Shown piece after piece: positions 33,150-44,111 of a DNA stretch of 64,000 nt (positions are counted from its first letter, which is position 1; each line of letters starts with the position of its first letter). This DNA is from Heloderma charlesbogerti. Taxonomy: Eukaryota > Chordata > Lepidosauria > Squamata > Helodermatidae. A model generated the notes under the pieces. The model searched no databases and was not told the origin of the DNA. It saw only the letters and a list, made by a program, of their open reading frames with translations. The stretch is from NCBI GenBank assembly GCA_026122225.1, contig JANEZZ010002879.1, forward strand, positions 62,001 through 126,000, written 5' to 3'. Made by a program: the position numbers and the translations under genes.

Positions 33150-36100
33150 TAGAGATGGCAGAGAATTCTGCCATTGATCTCAGTGAGGCCGAATGTCAGT
33201 GCATTCGGCCCCCCAAAATCTGTGGCAGAACGGCCTGCCAGCCCCTGCCCCCCGTGGATCCCCCCCCCACGAGACTTACCGGGGGTGGATCTTCTGGGTG
33301 GTGGCGGCTCCGGCGTTGGCTTCGGTGGCTGCGGCTGAGGCAGTTGGTCTTCCGACCTCATGACACCACCGCCATTTGCAATCATGTCGTTTTGGGTTTT
33401 TTTTTACAAGACATGATAGGCTGTATAAAGACTTACATAGCCTATCACGTCTGGCTTAAAAAAGAAAACAAAACTGCGTACGCAAATGGTGGCGGCTACT
33501 AGGGATGGCGGAGAATTTCTCCACGAATCTTTGGGAGGCCGAATGCCAATGCATTCGGCCCCCCGAAATTAGTGGTGAAATTCTCCACCCCCCGCCCCCT
33601 CCCCCAGGATGGGACTTACCTCCTTCGAATGTCCCTCTTGACGGCGGGTCCCGGCGGTGTTCCGGTGGCATTTCGGTGGCATTTCAGCGGGGGTGGGGGC
33701 GGAGGCCAGTCTTGCGACCAGCTGCCACCGCCTCCATTACAAAGTAAAGTAAAAAAAACACACACGTGATAGGCTATGTAACGATTTACATAGCCTATCA
33801 TGGCTAGATTTTCAAAGTCAGCCGTGATAGGCTATGTAAATCTTTACATAGCCTATCACGGCTGACTTTGGGGGAAATAAAAAAGTGCATACGCAAATGG
33901 CGGGGCCCATGGGAATTTTCATTCCTTATTTTCATTCCTTATTTGGGCAGGGGTAGTCTACATAAAGATTTATGTAGACTACGGCGAAAATAATTATTTT
34001 CACCGTAGTCTATGTAAATCTTTACGTAAACTACCAGGACCAAATAAGGAACGCAAATGGCGGTGCCCATGGGCGCCGCCATTTGCGTACGTGCTTTTTT
34101 TTTTTCCAAAGTCACCTGTGATAGGCTACATAATGATTTACATAGCCTATCACAGCTGACTTTGGAAATCTAGCCGTGATAGGCTACGTAAATCGTTACA
34201 TAGCCTATCACGTGTTTTTTTTTTTTTTTAACTTTATGGGGAAATGATTATGTAGACTATGGCGAAAATAAGGGCAATGCTATTTATTTATTTTTGCCGT
34301 AGTCTACGTAAAGATTTACGTAGACTACAGCGACCAAATAAGGAACGTGAATGGCGGCTCCCTATGGGGGCCGCCATTTGCGTACGCGCTTTTTTTTTTT
34401 TTTTAAAGTCACCAGTGATAGGCTACGTGACGATTAACGTAGCCTATCGTGGCTGACTTTGCAGATCTAGCCGTGATAGGATACGTAAATCGTCACGTAG
34501 CCTATCACAGGGGCATTTTTTTAAAAACTTTTTATTTCGCGGCCGGGAGAGGCGAGGCGCCTCCTCCCCGGCCTAAATTTCGGCCGGGCGAGGCAAGGCG
34601 CCTCCCCCCCGGCCTGAATTTTGGGGGGAGAAGCAAAGCGCCTCGCCCCCACTGCGAAGCAAGCTGCGAGACGAGGTAAGTGACTTTCAAGCACTCCTAG
34701 AATTTCGACCGGGTGAGGCGGGGCGCCTCCCCCCCCGGCTTGAACTTCGGGAGGAGAACCAAAGTGCCTCCCCCCCACCGTGAAGCAAGCCGCGGGTAGG
34801 GGTGGACGAAAGTCGCTTACCTGTCGTTGAAGGCGATTCGCGGTGGGGGGGAGCGCTTCACTGCTCCCCCTGCGAAGTTCAGGCTGGGGAGGAGGCTTCC
34901 CGCCTCGCCCGGCTGAAATTCAGGCCGGGGGGGAGGCTTCCCGCCTCGCCCGGCCGAAATTCAGGCCGGGGAGGAGGCTTCCCGCCTCTCCCGGCCGCGA
35001 ACGCGGAAGTAAAAAAAAAAAAAAAAAGCCCCCTGATAGGCCACGTGACGATTCACGTAGCCTATCACGGCTAGATCTGCAAAGTCAGCCGTGATAGGCT
35101 ACGTGAATCGTCACGTAGCCTATCACGGGTGACTTAAAAAAAAAAAAAAAAAGCGCGTACGCGAATGGCGGCCCCCATAGGGAGCCGCCATTCGCGTTCC
35201 TTATTTAGTGGCTGTCATCTACGTAAATGTTTACGTAGACTACGGCGAAAATAAGGGCAACGCAAATAGCGTTGTCCTTATTTTCGCCTTAGTCTACGTA
35301 AACATTTACGTAGACGACAGCCACCAAATAAGGAACGGGAATGGCGGCTCCCTGTGGGGGCCACCATTATCCGTACACACTTTTTTTTTTTTTTTTAAGT
35401 CACCCGGGATAGTCTACATGACGATTCATGTAGCCTATCACAGCTGACTTGGCAAATCTAGCCGTGATAGGCTACGTGAATCATCACGTAGCCTATCAGG
35501 GGACGTGTTTTTTTTTTTTCTTTGATTGCAATGGCGGGGGCGGCAGCCGGTCGAAAGACCGGCTGCTGCTCCCACCCCGCTCGAACACCGGACGAACCGC
35601 CAGCCAGACCCGCCGCCGGGAGGGACATTCTGGGAAGGTAAGTCCCGTCCCGGGGGGGGCGGGGGCGGGGGGCGTGCGGAGGATTTCTCACCGAAACTTG
35701 TTCGGGGGGCCAAACGCATTGGCGCTTGTACCCCCGAAGTTTCGGGGAGAAATTCTCCGCCATCCCTAGCCGCGGGACCAGGTAAGTGACTTTCGCACAT
35801 CCCTACATAGCCTATCATGTCGTGTTTTTTTTTAAAAAAACAAGCCATGATAGGCTACATAAACCTTAACGTAGCCTATCACGTCTTTTTTTTTTTTTAC
35901 AAGATTGGAAATGGCAGCAGCAGCAGCCGGTCGGAAGGCCAGCTGCCGCCACCGCAGCTGCTGCCAGAACCGCCGCCACACAGAAGATCCGCCCCAGGTA
36001 AGTCTCGTCCTATGGGGGATCCACAGGGGGGGGTGGAGGTGTGGCAGGCCATTCCATCATGGAGTTCGGGGGGGCGAATGCACTGGTATTCGGCCTCACC

Positions 36101-36621
36101 AAGATCCGTGGGGGAATTCTCTGCCATCCCTAACATAAATATTTACGTAGACTAAGACGGCGAAAATAAGGGGAATGCAAATGGAGTAGCGGACGCTATT
36201 TGCATTCCCCCTTATTTTCACCGTCTTAGTCTATGTAAATATTTATGTAGACTAAGACAGCCAAAAATAAGGAATGCAAATGGCTGCGGCTGTAGCCGTT
36301 TTTTTTTTTTTTTAAGCCAGACATGGTAGGCTACGTAAGTCTTTACGTAGCCTTTCATGGCTGACCACAGGGATGCAAACGGCAGCGGCTACGACTGCTG
36401 CCATTTGCGTCCCTGCTAGTCAGCAGCCGGATGTCTGGCTGCTGGCGGAGCCGGCCGGCAGCTCTGTGGAATCCCTGCGAAGCAGAGCCGGCAGGCCAGG
36501 ATTCCAGGGGGGAGGCACAGAGTGCATCCCCCCCGGCAAGTATTCCAGGGGGAAGGACGGAGTGCCTCCCCCCCCAGTGGAAACCGGCAGAGCCAGGTAA
36601 GGGGACTTTCGTACGTCCCTA
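33150..36621 (+). mobile_element. Composite hairpin-array element H (arm N to arm K) with nested copies
   Basis: 3472 bp between perfect duplications ctcccatc (33142-33149, 36622-36629). It begins TAGAGATGGCAGAGAATTCT and ends GACTTTCGTACGTCCCTA. Further family ends lie inside: an N-type start at 33500, K-type ends at 34698 (CACTCCTA) and 35805, an N-type end at 36132, and the complete element J. I could not match target duplications for the inner pieces other than J, so rearrangement between copies is likely. No protein-coding content. Confidence 0.75.
34797..35768 (+). mobile_element. Hairpin-array hAT-like element J (arm K to arm N), nested in the H composite
   Basis: 972 bp with perfect duplications gccgcggg (34789-34796, 35769-35776). 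The target is the K arm of another family member, about 30 bp from its tip, whose sequence rejoins exactly across the insertion (GCAAGCCGCGGG to ACCAGGTAAGTGAC). Same layout as element E, with GTGACGATTCAC and GTGAATCGTCAC cores. Confidence 0.9.
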
Positions 36622-36629
36622 CTCCCATC

Positions 36630-37202
36630 TAGGGATGTTAGAGAATTGTGCCACAGATCCCAGGGGGGGCGAATTCCAGTGAATTCAGCCCCCCGGAATC
36701 CATGGTGGAATGAAGCAACCCATCCTACCACCCCGTGAAAGCCCCCTGGAATGGAGCCTACCTGGTGGCGGCTCTGGCTGCGGCTGTGGCTCTGGCGGTG
36801 GCTCCAGTGGCGGTGGCGGCTCCAGCTGCTGCCGGGCTGCTGCAGACGCAAATGGCGTCCTGAGCAGGGGATGCCATTTGCGTCCCCACTTTAGCCATGA
36901 TAGGCTACATAAATATTTACGTAGCCTATCACGGGCTACCATAGGGACGCAAATGGCGTCGCCTATTCAGGACGCCATTTGCATCCGCAGCAGCCCAGCA
37001 GCAGCTGGAGTCTTCGCTGCGGGTTGGCCTGTCCGGTGGCTCTGCAGCCTGGCTGCGGAGCAGAGCTGGCCAGGCAGGATTCTGGGGGGGAGGAACGGAT
37101 CGCCTCCCCCTCCATCGAGGATTTCGGGGGGAGGGATGGAGCGCCTCCCCCCCACCGTGGATGTCCCTGGACGAAACCAGGTAAGTGTTTCATTCATCCC
37201 TA
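36630..37202 (+). mobile_element. Hairpin-array hAT-like element I (arm N to arm K), tandem with H
   Basis: 573 bp, TAGGGATGTTAGAGAATTGT to GTGTTTCATTCATCCCTA. It shares the ctcccatc target with H, so copies of that 8 bp lie at 33142, 36622 and 37203. Its inside differs in length and sequence from H: one TGATAGGCTACATAAAT module between GCAAATGGCGTC hairpins. H and I are therefore separate insertions, not a duplication. Confidence 0.85.
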
Positions 37203-37262
37203 CTCCCATCCAAGTGCTGATGGGGACCGACCCCGCTTAGCTTCTGAGATCAGACAAGTGCA

Positions 37263-38298
37263 CGCACATCCAGCCCTTTGCTTGTTGCTAAGGAGACAGG
37301 GGCTGCTAAGGAAGCTATGCGATCAGTAACCAGAAGAAGACATGGGGCGTCGAGAGCTGTGATTGGGCAGGAGGGAAATTCAAACCCCGCCTCATATGGA
37401 CAGGCATGGGAGGGGACTACGACTGGATATGGTAGCGAAGGTGGAAAATCAGAGCACGTTAAGGGGAAATACTGGGATATTAGGGTATTGAAAGCGGGCG
37501 CACGGAAGTGGGAAATTCCTGTTCCAATTCGAGGCAGCTACTGCGTAGTGTGAAAGGCGGGCAGTGAAACCTCATTGGAAGCAAAAAAAAGGCAGTAAGT
37601 GTATATCCAGCTGTATTCAATCATCTCTCTGGCGGCCTGTATCCTCCTCAGCTTCCCACATTTCAATTAAAGCCCAGGGGAAGACATCATGAGGTAAATC
37701 CTCCCATAGTTTTGTTTGTTTGTTTGTTTTCAGAACAAAAAGTGCAGGCAGCCTAGGAGGCTGTGGAGCAATGAAGATATGTGTAATAGAAAGGGGGAAC
37801 CACATGGCAGCTCCCTCAGGCACCTCACAGTGATTAAGTTAGCTCAAAAACACAGCCCAAAGCAATTCAAAATAAATTATAACTTGTCCTGAGAATGAGA
37901 CAGACAAATGAGCAGTGGAAAAAAACAAAACAAGCAAACCCTTTTAGGAAGTTGGAGAACAGATTTTCACATAGCACTGGCTGAACCTCTTCCCTAGAGG
38001 TGGACACAGCATTGCCCCCCCTCACACCTGCTACAGGGGTTTCAGGGACGTAGTGGTGGTATTATAATCATATGCATTAAAGACCAGATGTATCCACAGT
38101 CACCCCTCACAAATTTAATGTTCGGAAGACTCTGGGGAAGCTGCTGGACCCTGGAAAATGACAACTAGAATTGGACCAACATTTCTCACAATACATTTCC
38201 CCCAGAAAAATTCTTTTTTCTTATCCCTGAGGGGGGAGGGGGGGAGGCTATCCCTGAATTTTCTCCACATTTTCATCACCATTTTTATATATGGTAGC
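37263..38298. other. Unassigned sequence
   Basis: No gene recognised. Part near 37625-37860 resembles 18840-19060, so an unnamed interspersed repeat is present. Confidence 0.4.
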
Positions 38299-39815
38299 TA
38301 GGGATGTGCAAAACCATCCCTGTCTGGGTTCTCCGGGCATCTGCCCAGCCCCTGACCCCTCTCGCCAGTCCCCAGACTGTTCTTGAGCTCCTTCCATGCT
38401 TGGTGAGCAGCCCACACTAACCCTGGTGGCCTTGTCGAGCTCTGCGGGTGCCATTTTTTGAAAAATAAAAATGCACATTTTGCGAATGCATATTTGTGTC
38501 TGTGTGCAAAAATGCTAGGGATGTACAAAAGTCACTTACCTTTTCGAAGGGTGACATTCGCGGTGGGGGGGAGGCGCTCCGTCCCTCGCCCCGAAATTCT
38601 GGCTAGGGGGGATGCGCTCCGTCCCTCCCCCCCGAAATTCTGGCCGGGGGGGAGGTGCTCCATCCCTCCCCCCCCAAATTCTGGCCGGGGGGGAGGTGCT
38701 CCATACCTCCCCCCCCGAATCCTGGCCGGCTGGGTCCGCAAATGCATCCTGGGTCCGTTTGCGTCCCTGCAGTCAGCCGTGATAGGCTACGTAAATGTTT
38801 ACGTAGCCTATCACAGCTGATTTAAAAGAAAAACACACACACATTCGTACGCAAATGGAGGCGCCCATGGGCGCCGCCATTTGCGTTCCTTATTTTGACA
38901 TGTCTTAGTCTACGTAAACATTTATGTAGACTAAGACGGCGAAAATAAGGGGAACGCAAATAGCATACCGTCTACGCTATTTGCGTTCCCCTTATTTTCG
39001 CCGTCTTAGTCTACGTAAATGTTTACGTAGACTAAGATGTGTCAAAATAAGGAACGCAAATGGCGGCGCCCATGGGCGCCGCCATTTGTGTACGCACGTG
39101 TTTTTTTCTTTTCTTTTAAATCAGCCGTGATAGGCTACGTAAACATTTATGTAGCCTATCATGGTATTTTTTTAAAAAATCTAGCCATGATAGGCTACGT
39201 AAATCTTTATGTAGCCTATCACTTTTTTTTTTTACTGGAAATGGTGGCAGCAGCAGCCGGTCAGAAGACCGGCCGCCGCAGCTGCCGCCGCAGCTGCCAC
39301 CGCCGCTGCACTGCCACCGCACTGCCGCCGGAGCCGCTGCCGCCACCAGGAAGATTCGCCCAAGGTAAGTCCCATCCCGGGGGGGCAGTGGGGGCAGACC
39401 ATTCTGCCACCGATTTCGGGGGGGCCGAATACGCTGGCATTTGGCCTCCCCAAGATTCGTGGCGAAATTCTCTGACATCCTTAAAAAATGCGTATTTCTG
39501 CAAAATGCACATTTCCATGCAAATGCAAATATATACATTCGCGAAATGCACATTCTGCATACACAAATATGCACACTTGCAAAAATGCGCATTTTCACGT
39601 ATACACAGATACGTGCATTTTTGTGATCACCATTTTATTTCTCAAGAAACGGTGACTGCAAACCTTGATAAGGCTACTGGGATGAGTGCAAGCCATTCAT
39701 CGAGCTCAGGCAGGGGGGGAGAGCGGGCAGGGGCTCAGTGAGTGGGGCTCGGGGATGCAGGCAGTGGCAGTTCCACCAGATTCCCAGATGGAATCAGATG
39801 CCCATGCCATCCCTA
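38299..39815. mobile_element. Older TAGGGATG hAT-like element hosting element L
   Basis: It starts TAGGGATGTGCAAAACCATC and ends GCCCATGCCATCCCTA. Flanks atggtagc (38291-38298) and gtggtagt (39816-39823) agree at 6 of 8 positions. Without element L it is about 540 bp and contains AAAATGCACATTTTGCG repeats. A half copy of the same family is at 17363. Confidence 0.65.
38516..39483 (+). mobile_element. Hairpin-array hAT-like element L (arm K to arm N)
   Basis: 968 bp with perfect duplications aaaaatgc (38508-38515, 39484-39491). The K arm has four repeats of a GC-rich ~43 bp unit (38567-38730). The central palindrome (about 38850-39095) uses GTAAACATTTA and GTAAATGTTTAC cores and the perfectly palindromic GGCGCCCATGGGCGCC. 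The N arm has AAGGTAAGTCCC at 39362. Confidence 0.92.
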
Positions 39816-41231
39816 GTGGTAGTCACCTTCCCCTGCCAATTTTGAACTTTTTTTTGTGAGAAACTATTAGAGAATTTCTCCTCTCCTTGGAGAAATTTTG
39901 TGAAATCCCCACCCCACCCCCATTTCTTTGCCCACAAAGATGGTGATGAATTTTGAGAGGCCATTTTCACACAGCTCTAATATGGATGGAGGGATGGATG
40001 GATGGATGGACAGACAGACAGACAAACATACAGAGAGACAGGGATTAGGCCTGAGAAGAGGCAATTACAATGTTCCTGAAGGAGGAGTGCAGGTGTGTTG
40101 TATGGTCAGTGCGCCAGATAATGAGATATAAATGGTGTGAGAAAGGTAGGCAGAGAGAAGAATGGGTAGATAAACAAAAAACAGGAAGTCCTGTTCATGA
40201 GGATGGTCATAGAGCCAAGCAATCATTGTTTCTTAGAGTATTGCTGGAGATAACAGGACTAAGAGCTGGATTAATTGTGTTGGGAAAGCATATATAATAA
40301 AAACATCAACCACTGTGATGTGCTAGCTCTCTCTAATCTAAGACACACACACACACACACACACACACACGGTATATACATGCATTTATCTGCTGACCTG
40401 CTGTTGTGACCCTGTGCAGCATTTAAAACAAAGCAAAGCTCTGATATTTCAGTTATTTGTTATTTTGCCATGCCCCACTGAGTGATGCTGTGAATAGCTA
40501 TAATTCTCATGTCTGATCTGTGACTTAAATTAAGGAAACCAAATATCACGCTACTGAACCAGAGATGAATACTCTGAATATTTCAACTAGCAAGCTAAAT
40601 ATACTTTCTTCCTTTTGCTTTTTCACCTTATCCCTGCTGCTTTGGTTCTTAACAGAAACATCTAACCATTTCAGAAGAGACCTGCTGACTTGCAGTAAGA
40701 AGAATCAAATAATGTTGGGGGTGGGGGTGGCGGGGGTCTGGGTCACAGAATGTAAGATGCCAAATGATAATTTGGGAGCAATAGATGAAGTCATGCCTGC
40801 CAGCTAGGGATCTCAAGCCTTTCAGCACATATCAACTGTTTTACTTTTCCAAGACAGGGCAGTGCAGCAATTTTTATATAAGTAAAGAAACTACTGCTTG
40901 TAAGGAAAAGAGTGGCAAATGTAACTGTGTGGAAATGTTAACTGTATATACAGCCTTTCCAAATGCTATTTTAGCTCAACTTGCAGGGGGAAAACAACAA
41001 AAGAAAACACTGTGGCTATCTTGTGTGCCTGTAACAAGAAATTATGGACATAATACATAGCATGTACATATCACTTGATGATGTTCAAAGAGATTCATGC
41101 ACAGTATACTGTTGGAATAGTCACAGTGATAGTCAATTTATACACCACACCTTCCAAAAATACATTGCATTCAAAGTGATTCATGGAAAACAACATGACA
41201 ACAATCTGAATGCAATAATAGCACATATCAC
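39816..41231. other. Unassigned; GATG/GACA microsatellite at 39981-40025 and (AC)n at 40342-40370
   Basis: Apart from the two microsatellites I recognise no gene or repeat family. Confidence 0.45.
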
Positions 41232-42062
41232 TAGGGATGTCAGAGAATTCCGCCACAGATCTCAGTGAGGCCGAATGCCAGCTCATTCAGCCCCCCAAAC
41301 TCCGTGGCGGAACACCCCCCGCCCCCCTGCGGATCCCCCCCAGGATGAGACTTACCCGGGGCGGATCTTCCGGGTGGCGGCGGCTCCGGCAGCGGCTTCG
41401 GTGGCTTCGGCGGCTGGTCTTCTGACCGGCTGCCACCACCGCCATTTCCAGTCTTGGTAAAAAAAAAGAAGATGTGATAGACTACATAAAGATTTACGTA
41501 GTCTATCATGGCTGGTTTTTTTAAAAAAACACGATGTGATAGGCTACGTAAAACTTTACATAGCCTATCATGGCTGGGTGGGTTTAAAAAAAACAAAACC
41601 CGCATACACAAATGGCGTAAAGCTACATAAATCTACGTAAAGATTTACGTAGGCTAAAATGGTGAATCAAAAAGGGACGCAAATAGTGCCCACTACACTA
41701 TTTGGTTTCCCCTTTATTTTCTCCATCATAGTCTACGTAAATATTTAGATAGATTAAGACAGCCAAAAAGAAGGAACGCAAATGGCGGCGGCCATAGCCG
41801 CCGCCATTTGCATACATAGGTTGTTGTTTTTTCCCAGAGCCCTCCTTGGCTGGAAATCTGGGTGTGGATGGCTCTGGCCTGACTGGGCCTGGCTGGCTGC
41901 TCCGCGGAGCTGCCGTGGAGCACAGGCGGCCATTCGAGGATTCCGGGGGGGAGGAATGGATCGCCTCCCTCCCTGTCAAGGATTCCGGGGGGGAGGGACG
42001 GAATGCCTTCCCCCCACCATCAACATAATCCACAAAAGGCAAGTCACTTTCGTACATCCCTA
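41232..42062 (+). mobile_element. Hairpin-array hAT-like element M (arm N to arm K)
   Basis: 831 bp, TAGGGATGTCAGAGAATTCC to AAGTCACTTTCGTACATCCCTA in two parts (AAGTCACTTTCG then TACATCCCTA). Left flank catatcac; right flank tgatatcac, which fits an 8 bp duplication with one mismatch and one extra T. It contains GATAGACTACATAAAG and GATAGGCTACGTAAAAC modules and a GCAAATGGCGGCGGCCATAG hairpin. Confidence 0.82.
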
Positions 42063-42330
42063 TGATATCACTGACCACATTAGCAATAATACATTAGTAT
42101 TAGATTATAATTTTTGCAGTTCAACTGTTGATGGATAATCATTAAATGCATGACTGTAAAACCTACCAATAGGTCAATTAAAAACTAATATCAATAGCAT
42201 CAACATTATACCCACTTTAAGCAACCCATTCATTAAGTCATAAATCCTTCAACAACCAACCCAGCACCTTACATCATGCTCAAAGGAGGAGAGACAAAAC
42301 TGCCCTCCTCTGCAAAAGGTGGGCTGGGGA
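42063..42330. other. Unassigned sequence
   Basis: Short interval, no gene. Its last 27 bp (42304-42330) recur inverted inside the next element at 43013-43039. Confidence 0.5.
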
Positions 42331-43261
42331 TAGGGATGTACGAAACTAACTTACCTTTTCGCGGAATCTTTCGCGGTGGGAGGGATGGGGGGAGGAGCTC
42401 CGTCGTAGCAACTGCCATTTGTGTCCAGCCAAGCAGCCATGATAGGCTACATAAGAATTTACGTAGCCTATCATGGCTACCCTCCCCAAAATCCCCAGCA
42501 TAGACAAATGGTGGCAGCTACGGCGGCCGCCATTTGCATTGCCTATTTTTCGCTGATTTATCTTACGTAAATATTTACATAAGATAAAACGGTGAAAAAA
42601 GGGGAATGCAAATAGCATAGTGGGAGCTATTTGCATTCCTTTATTTTTCACGTTCTAGCCTACCTAAATATTTATGCAGGCTAGAACAGCGAAAAATAAA
42701 GGAATGCAAATAGCGCCCACTACGCTACTTGTGTTCCCCCTTTTTTCATCGTAATTGGCTACATAAATATTCCCGTAGGCTAGAACGGCGAAAAGTAGGG
42801 AATGCAAATGGCGGCCGCCATAGCCGCCGCCATTTGTGTACACTGGGTTTTTTTGGGAGGGTTAGCCATGATAGGTTATGTAAATTCTTACGTAGCCTAT
42901 CACGGCTGCCTGGCTGGACGCAAATGGCAGCTGCTACGACGGAGCTCCTCCCCCCCATCCCTCCCACCACAAAAGATTCAGCGAAAAGGTAAGTTAGTTT
43001 CCTACATCCGTATCCCCAGCCCACCTTTTGCAGAGGAGGCAATGGCGGCGGCAGCAGCCCAGCCATGGCCGGCCAGGAGACCAGCCGCCGGAGCCGCTGC
43101 TGCCGCCGCCGCCACATCCATCACATCCACCCCAGGTAAGTGCCATCCCGGGGGGAATCCGCAGAGGGGCGGGGGGGCAGGAGGCCATTCTACCACAGAT
43201 TCCGGGGGGGCAGATTCTTTAGAATCACTGGAATCCGTGGCGGAATTCTCTGCCATCCCTA
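42331..43261 (+). mobile_element. Hairpin-array hAT-like element N, containing a K-K palindrome and inverted flank
   Basis: 931 bp from TAGGGATGTACGAAACTAAC to GAATTCTCTGCCATCCCTA, flanked by gctgggga (42323-42330, 43262-43269). The first 682 bp (42331-43012) form one long imperfect palindrome with a K tip at each end. Beyond the second K tip lie 27 bp (43013-43039) that are the exact inverted copy of the flank at 42304-42330. Then come a GGCGGCGGCAGCAGCC segment and the N arm with CCCAGGTAAGTGCC at 43132. Confidence 0.85.
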
Positions 43262-43269
43262 GCTGGGGA

Positions 43270-44103
43270 TAGGGATGTACGAATCACTTACCTGTTCCAG
43301 TCAGGGCATCCACTGGGGGGGGAGGTGATCCGTCCCTCCCCCCAGAATCCTCGACTGGGGGGGAGGCGATCCGGTCCTCTCTCCCAGAATCCTGCCTGGC
43401 CGGCTCTGCTCCACAGCAGCTCCGCAGAGCAGCTGGCCAGGTCCATCCACAGCCGGACTTCCGGCCACAGACGGGCTGCTGCGGACGCAAATGGTGGTCG
43501 CCGTAGCGGCTGCCATTTGTGTCCTTCCAGGCTGCCATGATAGGCTACGTAAGAATTTATGTAGCCTATCATGGCTACCCCCCCCCAAAATGGCGTACGC
43601 AAATGGCGTCAGCTATAGCGGCCGCCATTTGCGTTCCCTATTTTTCACCGTTCTATCCTATGTAAATATTTACGTAGGCAATTACGGTGAAAAAAAAAAG
43701 GAAACTGCAAATGGCGTAGTGGGCACTATTTGCGGTTCCCTTTTTTCACTGTAATTGCCTACGTAAATATTTATGTAGGCTAGAACGGCGAAAAATAGGG
43801 AACTCAAATGGCGGCCGCCATAGCCGCCGCCATTTGCGTACGGTGTTTTTTTTGGGGGGGGTAGCTGTGATAGGCTACGTAAATTCTTACGTAGCCTATC
43901 ACGGCAGCCTGGAGGGACAGCAATGGCAGCCGGAGCAGCCCGGCCAAAGCCGGCCAGCTGCGGCCACCGCCGCATCCACCGCAGGTAAGTGCCGTCCCGG
44001 GGGATTCCACGGGGGGGGCCAGGGGGCAGGAGGCCGTTCCGCCACAGATTCCAGGGGGATCCGGCCTCACTGGAATCCGTGGTGGAATTCTCCGCCATCC
44101 CTA
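43270..44103 (+). mobile_element. Hairpin-array hAT-like element O (arm K to arm N), tandem with N
   Basis: 834 bp, TAGGGATGTACGAATCACTT to GAATTCTCCGCCATCCCTA. Target copies gctgggga lie at 42323, 43262 and 44104, so N and O share one 8 bp target. O differs from N in its K arm (GGCATCCACTGGGGGGG, GC-rich repeats), so it is not a recent duplicate. It contains TGATAGGCTACGTAAG modules and AAGAATTTA / AAATTCTTA cores. Confidence 0.88.
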
Positions 44104-44111
44104 GCTGGGGA

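Larger units (their letters stand above)
32684..37256. mobile_element. Foldback element with 5S rRNA-like ends, split by a hairpin-element nest
   Basis: If the insertions between 33150 and 37210 are removed, about 500 bp remain that are nearly palindromic. Left arm: 5S-like sequence, then TTCCTGCATTGAGCAGGGGG, TCAAATGAGACTAAG, TCAGGCAAGATCTTTGAAGC. The centre is GGAGCTCC near 32938. The right arm repeats all of this inverted, ending with 5S-like sequence at 33128-33149 and 37211-37256. It could be two 5S-headed SINEs joined tail to tail, or a DNA foldback element. I see no coding sequence. Confidence 0.75.
33128..37256 (-). pseudogene. 5S rRNA-derived sequence, right arm (interrupted)
   Basis: Inverted 5S-like sequence in two parts, 33128-33149 and 37211-37256, separated by elements inserted at the 8 bp target ctcccatc. 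Rejoined, it runs from GTCTGATCTCAGAAGCTAAG to CTGGGAATC. Box C (TGGATGGGAGACCGCCTG) matches vertebrate 5S exactly. Transcription from this arm would run inwards, towards the left arm. Confidence 0.78.
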
